Of a stretch of 38,580 nucleotides of DNA, positions 27,278-35,894 are shown piece after piece. The position numbers were made by a program, and so were the translations under genes. Positions within the stretch are counted from its first letter, which is position 1. Each line of letters begins with the position of its first letter. The DNA lies in the NCBI GenBank assembly GCA_018303125.1, contig JAGVYS010000002.1, positions 70,600-109,179 of the forward strand. The letters are read 5' to 3'. The stretch is from Candidatus Woesearchaeota archaeon (GTDB lineage: Archaea > Nanobdellota > Nanobdellia > Woesearchaeales > WJIZ01). Below the pieces are notes generated by a model, which saw nothing but the letters and a program-made list of their open reading frames with translations, made no database searches and was not told the DNA's origin.

Positions 27278-29110
27278 CTATTGTACCTTTAAGGCTATAA
27301 GCGTCTTTCCCTGATAGAGTACTCCAAAAAACCCTGAATTAAGCATTTCCTGAAGCCTTTGGTTTGTCAGATTTGCTCCGTGCCTTGCTACTGCCCTTTG
27401 GTCTACAATAACAACAGGATAATCGTTGGAGGCAAGCCACCTCTGCATAGACTCTGGCGATTGGTTTATGGCTGTTTCCCTGAATTCCTTCTCTCCAGGG
27501 CACCATGGGCAGGTGAACATGTCAAAGCCAAGCACATAATTGTTGTCTGCAAAGGTAAAGACATGTGTATTCTGTGGCAGGCTTGCCGTTACTTGGGCAT
27601 ATTCTGCCACTTCATCAAAAGAGTTCCAGCCGAGCCCAGGTGGCCAAGTGCTCGTATTCAGCGTGAATTTCTGCTGGGTTGATGTAAAAATAGTCCCAAC
27701 AATAACAACTCCTATGATAAGGAACTTGTATTTTGCAAAAAGCCTGTAAAGGAATACTGTACCTAATGCAGCCATTATTGAGCCGAACAACGCAAAAAGC
27801 ATCCAGAACCTGAATGAGAAAAAGCCAAATGGAAGGTTAAAGGTAAGGCTATTTAAGCCAAGGAAAGTAAGTAACGCCCATAACAAGGCAGTGAATTTCC
27901 ATGACTCCTTCCTGAAATCCCTTATTGCTATAAATGTTGCCGCAACCCCCACCACTATTAGTATTGATATGACTATGCCTATGCCTATCGGGTTGGTGAA
28001 AAGCCCTTGAGGCTGGGCATAAACTATATCATTAAAGGTATATGCCCTTGTTGCACTCCCGCTACCTGGAGGGAATATAGTCTTGGCCATAGAATAAAGC
28101 TTGGCAAAGATGTTTGAGCCTGATGATGCGACATCTGCTATTTTCTCTGGTGCTCCGCTTGGAAATATGTCTTTATACCTTGTAGCCCACCAAATCATTG
28201 CTAACAAATATCCTGAGATTATTGCAGTTGCGGATTCCCACTTAATCCTTTTTTCAGCTATGCACTTTATGATAAAATAGACAAAGTAGAGTACGAGGAA
28301 CTTAAGTGGCTTTGTTGGCTGCACAAACCATGTGCTGCATACCATTATAGCAGTAGGTATAATCCATCTTCTGTCTTTGCTTATCATCTCCAACCCGTAA
28401 AGTGAGACTATGAAAAGCGCCATGACAAGTGTCTGTGCCCATATAAAATGACTAAGGTATGCAGGGAATGAAAATAGGAAAAATGAAGAGAGCAATGCTA
28501 TTTCCTTGCTTGACGTGAATTGGTGGACGAAGAAATAGAAGAATATGATGCTTAGCGCTATTATTAGGTTATTGAAGAACTTAAGTGTCCATTGGAGAGA
28601 TGGAGAAGTTTGGTGGAGTATGCCGAACAATACATCGTATGCCGGTGGATAAGGGTCTATATACTGTGCAGGAGTTGGACCTTTAATTGATTTCTCTGTT
28701 GCAACTAGCTTTATTCCAGTGGCATGATTCCATGGGTCATCATCCTCAAGCCAGGGATAGCTGAATGCGCCCTTGTTAAACAAGAGCAATAGGATAATAG
28801 CAAGAACTATTGCAGAGATGGCAAATAGGTCTGATTTCTTTATGCTTATTTTAGGTATTGTAAACTTGCTTCTGTTCTTTATTAGATAGTAAGCTGGCCC
28901 TGCCAATGATAATATAAGAAATATCCACCATTCCAAAGGGATTCCTATAATGCTTAAAAGCGTGGTCAAGAATGATAAAACGCCCAAACCTATGGCAACA
29001 CGCATAACTGTCCTTTCAATAAAACTCTCCTTATAGCCAAAAAACATTGTGGCCGAGAAGCCCAATCCGTAGGTGTATACGAAGAACAACAATATCGTTA
29101 TAATGCTCAT
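27278..29110 (-). CDS. Large polytopic GT-C/STT3-like membrane protein
   Basis: 610 aa, about 12 TM helices; first extracytoplasmic loop 'PWLEDDDPWNHATGIKLVATEKSIKGPTPAQYIDPYPPAYDVLFG' resembles STT3/AglB loop 1; soluble C-terminal tail; no WWDYG motif found. Confidence 0.6.
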   Translation of the reverse strand: MSIITILLFFVYTYGLGFSATMFFGYKESFIERTVMRVAIGLGVLSFLTTLLSIIGIPLEWWIFLILSLAGPAYYLIKNRSKFTIPKISIKKSDLFAISAIVLAIILLLLFNKGAFSYPWLEDDDPWNHATGIKLVATEKSIKGPTPAQYIDPYPPAYDVLFGILHQTSPSLQWTLKFFNNLIIALSIIFFYFFVHQFTSSKEIALLSSFFLFSFPAYLSHFIWAQTLVMALFIVSLYGLEMISKDRRWIIPTAIMVCSTWFVQPTKPLKFLVLYFVYFIIKCIAEKRIKWESATAIISGYLLAMIWWATRYKDIFPSGAPEKIADVASSGSNIFAKLYSMAKTIFPPGSGSATRAYTFNDIVYAQPQGLFTNPIGIGIVISILIVVGVAATFIAIRDFRKESWKFTALLWALLTFLGLNSLTFNLPFGFFSFRFWMLFALFGSIMAALGTVFLYRLFAKYKFLIIGVVIVGTIFTSTQQKFTLNTSTWPPGLGWNSFDEVAEYAQVTASLPQNTHVFTFADNNYVLGFDMFTCPWCPGEKEFRETAINQSPESMQRWLASNDYPVVIVDQRAVARHGANLTNQRLQEMLNSGFFGVLYQGKTLIALKVQ

Positions 29111-29127
29111 TCTATCTGAACAATTAG

Positions 29128-29142
29128 AAATTTATTTAAATA
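29128..29142. promoter_or_regulatory. Central TATA-like element in 51-bp divergent intergenic region
   Basis: 'aaatttatttaaata' lies about 26 nt from both ATGs (29110 minus and 29162 plus). Confidence 0.55.
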
Positions 29143-29161
29143 GTTTACCGATAGTAGGGGC

Positions 29162-30049
29162 ATGAACGTATTAGTTACCATCCCGGCTTACAATGAAGAG
29201 AAATCGATAGGGAAGGTTATTTCTGATATAAAGCACGAACTCTCAAAGACAAAGCACACGTACAGGATAATGGTAATTGATGACGGTTCAAGTGATGAAA
29301 CTGAAAAAGTTGCTGTAGAGAATGGTGCTCTTGTATTCTACCATCAAGGCAATTTCGGCTTGGCAGAAACATTCAAGACAGAGATGAAAAAAGCAATTAT
29401 GCTCAAGCCGGATGTGATAGTCCATACTGATGCTGACGGCCAATATCTTGCTTCTGAGATACCGAAGATACTAAGGCCGATTGAAGAAAAGAAGGCAGAC
29501 TTAGTTATCGGTTCAAGATTTAGGGGTAAGATAGAACACATGTCCTTCGTAAAGAGAATTGGAAACAAGGCCTTCTCAAAAGTCATTTCAGGCATAACAG
29601 GCTTGAGGATAAGCGATGCACAGTCAGGTTTCAGGGCTTTTACTCCTGAGGTTGCAAAGTTAAACATAACCTCAAACTATACTTACACGCAGGAGCAGAT
29701 AATAAGATGCTCAATAGAAAAGCTCAGGGTATGTGAAGTGCCAATAACTTTTGTAAGAAGAAAAAATGGAAAGAGCAAGCTTATGAAAAACCCTTTTGAG
29801 TTCGCTGCAAAGGCATGGATAAATCTACTTAGGATTTACAGGGACTATAAGCCACTGAAGTTCTTCGGGATTGTAGGGGGTCTCTTTTTCATGATGGGGT
29901 TCCTTATAGGATTATACTTTATCTTCCTGCACTTTACAACAGGGATAGTTGGCCACATAGGGCTCATTTTCCTCATGCTCCTACTTTTGACAATGGGGGT
30001 ACAGATTGCTCTTTTTGGCTTCCTCGCAGATATGTTGAAGAAGAGATAA
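29162..30049 (+). CDS. DPM-like GT2 glycosyltransferase with C-terminal TM helices
   Basis: 'NVLVTIPAYNEEKSIGKVISDIKHELSKTKHTYRIMVIDDGSSDETEKVAVENGALVFYHQGNFGLAETFKTEM', 'HTDADGQYLASEIPKI', 'DAQSGFRAFTPEV'. Confidence 0.92.
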   Translation: MNVLVTIPAYNEEKSIGKVISDIKHELSKTKHTYRIMVIDDGSSDETEKVAVENGALVFYHQGNFGLAETFKTEMKKAIMLKPDVIVHTDADGQYLASEIPKILRPIEEKKADLVIGSRFRGKIEHMSFVKRIGNKAFSKVISGITGLRISDAQSGFRAFTPEVAKLNITSNYTYTQEQIIRCSIEKLRVCEVPITFVRRKNGKSKLMKNPFEFAAKAWINLLRIYRDYKPLKFFGIVGGLFFMMGFLIGLYFIFLHFTTGIVGHIGLIFLMLLLLTMGVQIALFGFLADMLKKR

Positions 30050-30088
30050 TGCCAGACTTTAGACAAATTAATTTTATATGTAAAGGTT

Positions 30089-31723
30089 CTACTTTTTGTA
30101 GTAGATTTTCAGCCTGTCTCCTTTATAGCTGTTTAATCGCACATGGGCATAACCATTTTCAATAAGCTTATTTTCTTCCTCATTATTTGATGCACAAATT
30201 ATTTTTGTTTCTTTATAGATGAATTCATCCATGCTTATGTAATCAGTGGGTATCCCATACTTCTGTAATAGCTCTCTTGAGTTAGATATTAGGTATTTGC
30301 TATCGGTCACGAATAACCAATGGTATTCTATATAGGGATTATAAATGAAATTACAATTTGTTGGCTCATCTTTGAAGTTGTTCAGGTAAAAAGAGACAGC
30401 GGCTGCTTCTCCTGGAATGAGCAAGTTAAACAAAATTGATGCTGTTGGAATTAAAACAATGAAGACAAGAGCGATAGCCGAAATGTAGGGATGCCAATTT
30501 GCTCTGATTTTTCTGAAGAGGAATAGTAAGGCAGGCACTGCAGGCACTGCGAGGAATGGCACGAAGTAGAGGTAATCCTGTGAATAAAGATGGTTCTTTG
30601 AGATAAAGTAAAAAATAATAAACAAATTAAAGATGCAAAGTAAAATAATTTTTTTCCAGTTTTGTATTTTTATTTTGCTTATCAGTAAAACAAGGCCAAG
30701 AAGGCCAAGAAGTATATGGAAACCGTTCGTAGCAAAGGTTGCAGACAGCATTTGTATTATATTGTTGTTATAGAAATTTGAAAAATTTAGATTTAGCAGG
30801 AAAGTCATGATAAAGTATTGCTTAATTCCTTGAAAACCATTTTGCCGAAAAAAGAGCAGAATAAAAATCATTATTGGGGATAACACGCCCAATAAGAAAT
30901 AGCTTTTTCTCTTTAGATTATAGAGGATTTTATAATCAGAAAGAAAAATTACAAGGGCGATAGCCGTTATGTACAGTACTGCCTTCTGGAGAAAAAGAAA
31001 GCTTATGCCCATCAAAAAGCCTAAAAGAAAATATTTTGGCTTTTCAGAAAGAAGGTAGTATAATGTGATTATCATTAAAAGAGCAGAAAAGATATCGGCC
31101 CTAATCTCATAGGATATTAATACGTGCCTAAATGATAAAAATAGTATAACAAGCAGGAAGGGCGAACTTTTCTTGATATAGAGCACTTTTCCTATTTTGA
31201 AGAGAAAAAAACATGTTGTGACCAATATTGCAAAAGAAAGCAAATATAGGGCATATATGGCAGTAAAACCGTTCAGAATAAGAAACAATGGTGCAATAAG
31301 ATACCAATAAAGAGGATTATGAGTCTCAAAAAAGTCTATGTAAGGTACCTTACCTTGCGAGACAAGAAAAGCTGCTCTTGCGTGCTGGGCGTCATCTACG
31401 TAAATAGGCACGGAAAATTTGAGTATAATGTTTAAAGCGAGGAAAAATAGGATGGTTAGTTTATATATTTTAATTTCATGTTCCAGGAAAAAAGTCTTGA
31501 TAGTTTCGAAGAAGACAAAGAATAGTTCGATGCAGATTAGGAAAAGCACAACTGCGACATTTATCGCCAAGCTGCTAAACATTCCGCTAAAAAAAGATGG
31601 ATTAGCCAATATCTTCAAGGCCAGTGTTTTGAGCAAATCCGGGAAAGCCATTATTAGCGTGATAAAAGCTATGTAAAAAGCATATCTTGCTATTTTAAGT
31701 ATTTTCATGAGATTGGCTTTCAT
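30089..31723 (-). CDS. Polytopic GT-C-like membrane glycosyltransferase
   Basis: 544 aa; 'VPIYVDDAQHARAAFLVSQGKVPYIDFFETHNPLYWYLIAPLFLILNGFTAIYAL' loop 1 with DD and FETHNPLYW, many TM helices. Confidence 0.78.
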   Translation of the reverse strand: MKANLMKILKIARYAFYIAFITLIMAFPDLLKTLALKILANPSFFSGMFSSLAINVAVVLFLICIELFFVFFETIKTFFLEHEIKIYKLTILFFLALNIILKFSVPIYVDDAQHARAAFLVSQGKVPYIDFFETHNPLYWYLIAPLFLILNGFTAIYALYLLSFAILVTTCFFLFKIGKVLYIKKSSPFLLVILFLSFRHVLISYEIRADIFSALLMIITLYYLLSEKPKYFLLGFLMGISFLFLQKAVLYITAIALVIFLSDYKILYNLKRKSYFLLGVLSPIMIFILLFFRQNGFQGIKQYFIMTFLLNLNFSNFYNNNIIQMLSATFATNGFHILLGLLGLVLLISKIKIQNWKKIILLCIFNLFIIFYFISKNHLYSQDYLYFVPFLAVPAVPALLFLFRKIRANWHPYISAIALVFIVLIPTASILFNLLIPGEAAAVSFYLNNFKDEPTNCNFIYNPYIEYHWLFVTDSKYLISNSRELLQKYGIPTDYISMDEFIYKETKIICASNNEEENKLIENGYAHVRLNSYKGDRLKIYYKK

Positions 31724-31737
31724 TTGAAAGATAGCTA

Positions 31738-32025
31738 TTATTTTTTCCTTGCGGTTGTTTTATTGCCTAAGCTCTTCCCTAATACATCTGGAATTGCTCT
31801 TTTGGCCACTCCATCACTTTTTAGTTTGAAAAAATCATATGTTGCTGCAAAAGTGAATATAACCTGGAGCATTATGAATATTGCGTCCCTTATATGAAAA
31901 CTATATGCAGTCAAGCATGCACCACCTATAATAAAAAGGATATCCCTCGCTTTCCTTTCCTTAATTATTACTCCAACTGTTATAAGCAAAAGCCCTATTG
32001 CGCCTATAATCTTAAAAATGCCCAT
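31738..32025 (-). CDS. Small membrane protein (3 TM), function unknown
   Basis: 95 aa: 'MGIFKIIGAIGLLLITVGVIIKERKARDILFIIGGACLTAYSFHIRDAIFIMLQVIFTFAATYDFFKLK'. Confidence 0.55.
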   Translation of the reverse strand: MGIFKIIGAIGLLLITVGVIIKERKARDILFIIGGACLTAYSFHIRDAIFIMLQVIFTFAATYDFFKLKSDGVAKRAIPDVLGKSLGNKTTARKK

Positions 32026-32108
32026 GAGGAAGAATATCCTCTAATCCTTATAAGTTTAGCGAAATTTTTTTAAAAAGAATTAAATATTAATGTCAGAGTA
32101 ATAATTTG

Positions 32109-32600
32109 ATGAGAGGTAAGGGCGCTATAAATCTATCAATACTCCTTATTCTTGCGATTTTCAGCCTTCTCTTTCTCTCTGATACGCTTCCCCGAACAGG
32201 GAAGGCAAGAGAATTTCCGACAGGCATACAAAATGGCGGCTCAATAAAAGTGCACGTATTTGATTCCGATTCGAAAAAACCCATTAGGAACGCTGAGGTT
32301 GCCTTATATGATGATAGCCTCACTGAGATTGAAGCAGGAAAAACCACTAGAAAGGGACTTATGATTTTCAACAATGCACCTATAGAGTTTAATGAAGATA
32401 TAATGGCACTGTATAAAGAGGATGGAAAAAGTATCCCGGAAATAAACAAACTTGACAGTAGAATTTACTATATTGACATTGCTGCCCCTGGATATGGGGC
32501 GCACGTCACATCTGTAGATTTTGCTGAGGGAATTGACTCAATCATAAATGTTTACCTTTTTAGGGATTCTATTGGTTTAGGTATTACAGCCCAACTTTGA
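32109..32600 (+). CDS. Secreted/anchored protein with carboxypeptidase-regulatory/Ig-like beta domain; C-terminus altered by IS insertion
   Basis: ATG at 32109 (ORF track TTG 32106). N-terminal hydrophobic helix 'INLSILLILAIFSLLFL'; 'GGSIKVHVFDSDSKKPIRNAEVALYDDSLTEIEAGKTTRKGLMIFNNAPI' resembles CarboxypepD_reg/Ig-like fold. Its stop codon lies within the IS left TIR. Confidence 0.6.
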   Translation: MRGKGAINLSILLILAIFSLLFLSDTLPRTGKAREFPTGIQNGGSIKVHVFDSDSKKPIRNAEVALYDDSLTEIEAGKTTRKGLMIFNNAPIEFNEDIMALYKEDGKSIPEINKLDSRIYYIDIAAPGYGAHVTSVDFAEGIDSIINVYLFRDSIGLGITAQL

Positions 32601-32603
32601 CAG
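32590..32603. repeat. Left terminal inverted repeat of the IS1634-like element
   Basis: cccaactttgacag; reverse complement of 34117-34130 is cccaagtttgacag (1 mismatch). Confidence 0.88.
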
Positions 32604-32638
32604 ATAAATAGAATAAGTCCGTAGGTGCGTTTGAATTT

Positions 32639-34066
32639 ATGACAAAACAAAGACAACTACGGACAAGAATCATAGAACCGAACCAGAATATATCTTTTCC
32701 GGTTGGGACTGCCAAGGCAGTCCAAAAATATAGCGAGAAGCTGGATTTTGAGGATATTTTCTCCAGGTTCAAGAAACGAGGCACAGGCATAAGCAAGCTC
32801 ATAGAAGCACTGCTTACCTATAAGCTGACCGAGAATCAAAGCATATCATGAGCAAGTGGCTGGATAAACCGGCCTGCTGTTCTTGAGCAGTTCTCATTAA
32901 ATTCTTTTGAGGAGCGTACCTTGTTTCGCGTGCTTGAGATTATTGGCGATAACTATGAGGAGATAATTCAACTCGTGCAAGACCAGCTCTTTTCCAAATA
33001 TGACTTCCCACATACAGATGTGAACCTGGACTGGACAAGCTTTGTGCTTTGGGGGAAGAAAGCTGAGCTTGGCGAGTATGGATACAGCCGTGGCCATCGG
33101 CCTGACAAGAAACAAATCACTGTTGGCATCTCCGAGATAAGCTCACCGGTGAAGATACCGATTGGCCTTACTATCCGTGTGGGAAACATCAATGACCAGA
33201 CTCATTTCAGGCAGACTTTCCTACAGGTCTGCGGGAGGCTAAGGGAAGGCTCACGGGTTGTCTTTGACAAGGGCGGCCAGAGTAAAGACAACCTTGATCT
33301 TGTGCTTGCGCACAAGATGAAGTATCTCTCAGCAAAAAAGCTCAATAAGAACGACGATGCACGTATCAGAAGGTATGTCAAATCTGCTGGCAAGCTGGTT
33401 GAGCCTGGCATCTATGGCGAGATTATCGAATACCCAAGCAGATACGATTATTTCTTCTTCTCCGAAAAACTCAAGCGGGACCAGATAGAGGCAAAGCTTC
33501 GCATGGCAGAGCGGAAGCTTGCTGAAGCACAAGAGATAGAGTCTGCATTAAGCCGTGGAAAGCCGTTACTGAAGCGATTCATGATAAACAATCCGCTGGT
33601 TGACATCAAGTACACCTTCCAGACAAAGCTCAGCAAACTTACTGAGAATCAAGCCAGAGAGCTGGTGCAGAGCGCTTCAATCAACGGGAGAGAGGGTTTT
33701 TTCTGCCTTGTTTCAAGCGAGAAATTGACACTTCAGGAAGCGCTCAAAATCTATCGCATGAAAGACTCAATCGAGAAAATCTTTCAATCGCTAAAGAACG
33801 ATATCGATATCAAGCCGCTCAGAGTATGGACGACAAAAAGCCTGTGCGGAGCAATTCTCATCGGCTTTCTGGCACAACTTATTATATCGCTGATGCGATA
33901 TGATTATGAAGAACTCAGCAATGTTGCGCCGAAATTCATCAAAATCAGCCTAGCCAATTTGACAGTTACGGTAGTTTATGAGAAAAACAGATGGAAACAC
34001 GAGATTTTCTCCAATTTTGACCCACTAAACACCCTGATTTTAACCAAGAAAGCAGTCGAAACATAA
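32639..34066 (+). pseudogene. IS1634-family-like DDE transposase, interrupted by a single in-frame TGA (32849-32851)
   Basis: ORFs 32639-32851 and 32921-34066 are in the same frame. Translation across the stop reads 'LTENQSIS*ASGWINRPAVLEQFSLNSFEERTLFRVLEIIGDNYEE'. Downstream 'YGYSRGHRPDKKQITVGIS', 'FDKGGQSKDN', 'YRMKDSIEKIFQSLKND' are IS1634-type. Confidence 0.88.
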
Positions 34067-34116
34067 GAAATCAGGCAAACTGTCAAACTATATTTTCCAT
34101 CAAAATAATTGAAGAA

Positions 34117-34130
34117 CTGTCAAACTTGGG
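34117..34130. repeat. Right terminal inverted repeat of the IS1634-like element
   Basis: ctgtcaaacttggg; pairs with the left TIR at 13/14 positions. Confidence 0.88.
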
Positions 34131-34199
34131 TTAAAAAGAAAATTTAATTTATGCATCCATTTATCATTGATATTATGTCGAAGCAGTTGTTTTCAGAAA

Positions 34200-34958
34200 T
34201 TATTGCTTGCTATTCACAAATGGCGTGCCTTCAGAATATTGATAGGAGATAACGACTGCCAGCCTAAGCGGATACATTATAGCATAAGCAAAAAACAGGA
34301 TATGCATCATGTCTAATATGGCGAATATAAATACTAAATGGGAAATCTTGAAAAGGTTGAAGAAAAAAGTTGGCTTTTCCCTCTCCTTTTCAAAAAAACG
34401 CATCATGATTGTTAATGCTTTGCCGACTTTATACCCTTTCTCAAATTTTTTACCGTGCTTTAAAACAAAAGAGCTATGCAATGCATATCTGCTGTCCCTT
34501 ACAACCCTATAAAGCGGTATGCATGCAACTGTCATGAGGCCACATATTATCGTAAGCAAGCTTGGAAAATCCTTGTAAACGCCTATTGAAATAAAGAGGA
34601 ACAATGTCGCTTCAGTGATATACCCGCTCATATAATCCAGAAAATACCCCTTATATGAGGTGACCTTTCTAAATCTCGCTACTTGGCCGTCCACATGGTC
34701 AAGCAATATCCAAATGTAAAGGAGCAAAGCGCCTGCTATACTCAATGCTTGAGAACTGAAGGCAAATAGCACAGAGGCAAAAATGCCGAGGAATATCATA
34801 AATGTCGTTACTTGGTTTGCAGTTGCGGGAGTATAGAGCAGAATCCTTGTTATGCATGTGCTGATATACCTTATCACCTTTTTCTGAGCTGATTTTTTCT
34901 TCTCAGATGGCTTTGCTGTCATGGCATGCAATTCCTTCACTGATGGTATTTTCATCAT
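34200..34958 (-). CDS. CDP-alcohol phosphatidyltransferase-family membrane protein (variant active-site motif)
   Basis: 'LLDHVDGQVARFRKVTSYKGYFLDYMSGYITEATLF' matches DxxDGxxAR(x)8GxxxD but has Gly where the last Asp of the motif is expected. Confidence 0.82.
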   Translation of the reverse strand: MMKIPSVKELHAMTAKPSEKKKSAQKKVIRYISTCITRILLYTPATANQVTTFMIFLGIFASVLFAFSSQALSIAGALLLYIWILLDHVDGQVARFRKVTSYKGYFLDYMSGYITEATLFLFISIGVYKDFPSLLTIICGLMTVACIPLYRVVRDSRYALHSSFVLKHGKKFEKGYKVGKALTIMMRFFEKEREKPTFFFNLFKISHLVFIFAILDMMHILFFAYAIMYPLRLAVVISYQYSEGTPFVNSKQ

Positions 34959-34966
34959 TACCCCTC

Positions 34967-35893
34967 TTATATGGAAGCTTTAACTTTTTTAATGTTACCT
35001 AGCGCAAGGCAACCAAGAGCCGCTACAGAGTACTTGTTTATCAGGCCAATAACATATCTTCCCGCTATTATTGCAGGAGGGATACCGATGCTGCTGTAAA
35101 GAACAAACCCAATAGACTCCCTTAATCCCAAGCCATTAAGTGTTATAGGTATTATAGCAACAGATAGCTCAGCACACATTATGAGGAGGATATACATTAT
35201 ACCCACATTTTGCCCTAGGGCAAGGAATATAGTGAATGGGACAAGGCCGTTGAATAGGAACTTTGCCAAGCTTATTCCAGCATTGACACCAATTCTCCAT
35301 TTGTGATTTTTTACGAACTCAATAGCTATTTTAGAAAAACCCTTGAAAATTGCAGAATATCCTCTTAATATATATCTCTTTATCAACCCTCTGCTTAGGT
35401 CAGAATAAAGCACAAAAATTGCTGCAACTATTAGTGCAAAAAGGACCAGCAATAGCCAAACTGAGTTTACTATTCCGAATAGGAAGGATGCTCCAATTAC
35501 AGAAAATGTACCCAAAACAGCAACTGTAATTATCTTGTCCACTGTAAGTATGCTTGTTGCTTCGCCTATTGGTATGCCCTCCTTTTTCAGGAAATATACC
35601 ATGGAAAAACCACCAAGCTTTCCAGGTAGGAACAAAGAGATAGATGTAGTGAACATAGAATACCTGAACATGCTCCAAGAAGGTATTTTCCTAACAGTAT
35701 CTGAAAGCAACTTTACGTTCTGGCTTGCTATAAAGATCGAGGTTATGTAAACTAAAGGAGCCAGGAACAATATCAAAATATTGCTGCCTGATATAGTTTT
35801 TACTATCTCTTCAATTCCAATTTTTAAGAATAGTATGGCAAGTACAAACAATCCAAAAGCTAATCTGATAATGTTTAGGGCAGCCTTTCTCAT
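34967..35893 (-). CDS. Lysylphosphatidylglycerol synthase TM region/UPF0104 (flippase-like, AglD-C-terminus-like) membrane protein
   Basis: 308 aa; 'RYSMFTTSISLFLPGKLGGFSMVYFLKKEGIPIGEATSILTVDKIITVAVL' and 'AELSVAIIPITLNGLGLRESIGFVLYSSIGIPPAIIAGRYVIGLI' typical of the LPG_synthase_TM family. Confidence 0.85.
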   Translation of the reverse strand: MRKAALNIIRLAFGLFVLAILFLKIGIEEIVKTISGSNILILFLAPLVYITSIFIASQNVKLLSDTVRKIPSWSMFRYSMFTTSISLFLPGKLGGFSMVYFLKKEGIPIGEATSILTVDKIITVAVLGTFSVIGASFLFGIVNSVWLLLVLFALIVAAIFVLYSDLSRGLIKRYILRGYSAIFKGFSKIAIEFVKNHKWRIGVNAGISLAKFLFNGLVPFTIFLALGQNVGIMYILLIMCAELSVAIIPITLNGLGLRESIGFVLYSSIGIPPAIIAGRYVIGLINKYSVAALGCLALGNIKKVKASI

Positions 35894-35894
35894 G

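Larger units (their letters stand above)
32590..34130 (+). mobile_element. IS1634-like (IS4 superfamily) insertion sequence, about 1541 bp
   Basis: Terminal inverted repeats cccaactttgacag (32590-32603) and ctgtcaaacttggg (34117-34130): 13/14 complementary. Transposase-like ORF inside. Target-site duplication not evident. Confidence 0.85.

Noticed and set aside
34080-34090. Extra copy of ctgtcaaact near the right end of the first IS as an alternative TIR
   Set aside because: The match to the left TIR is shorter (no ttggg extension); 34117-34130 pairs over 14 bp and is the better boundary.
32584-34136. Target-site duplication flanking the first IS
   Set aside because: Left flank (...ggtattaca/g) and right flank (ttaaaaag...) show no convincing direct repeat; boundaries may be off by a few bases or the duplication has decayed.
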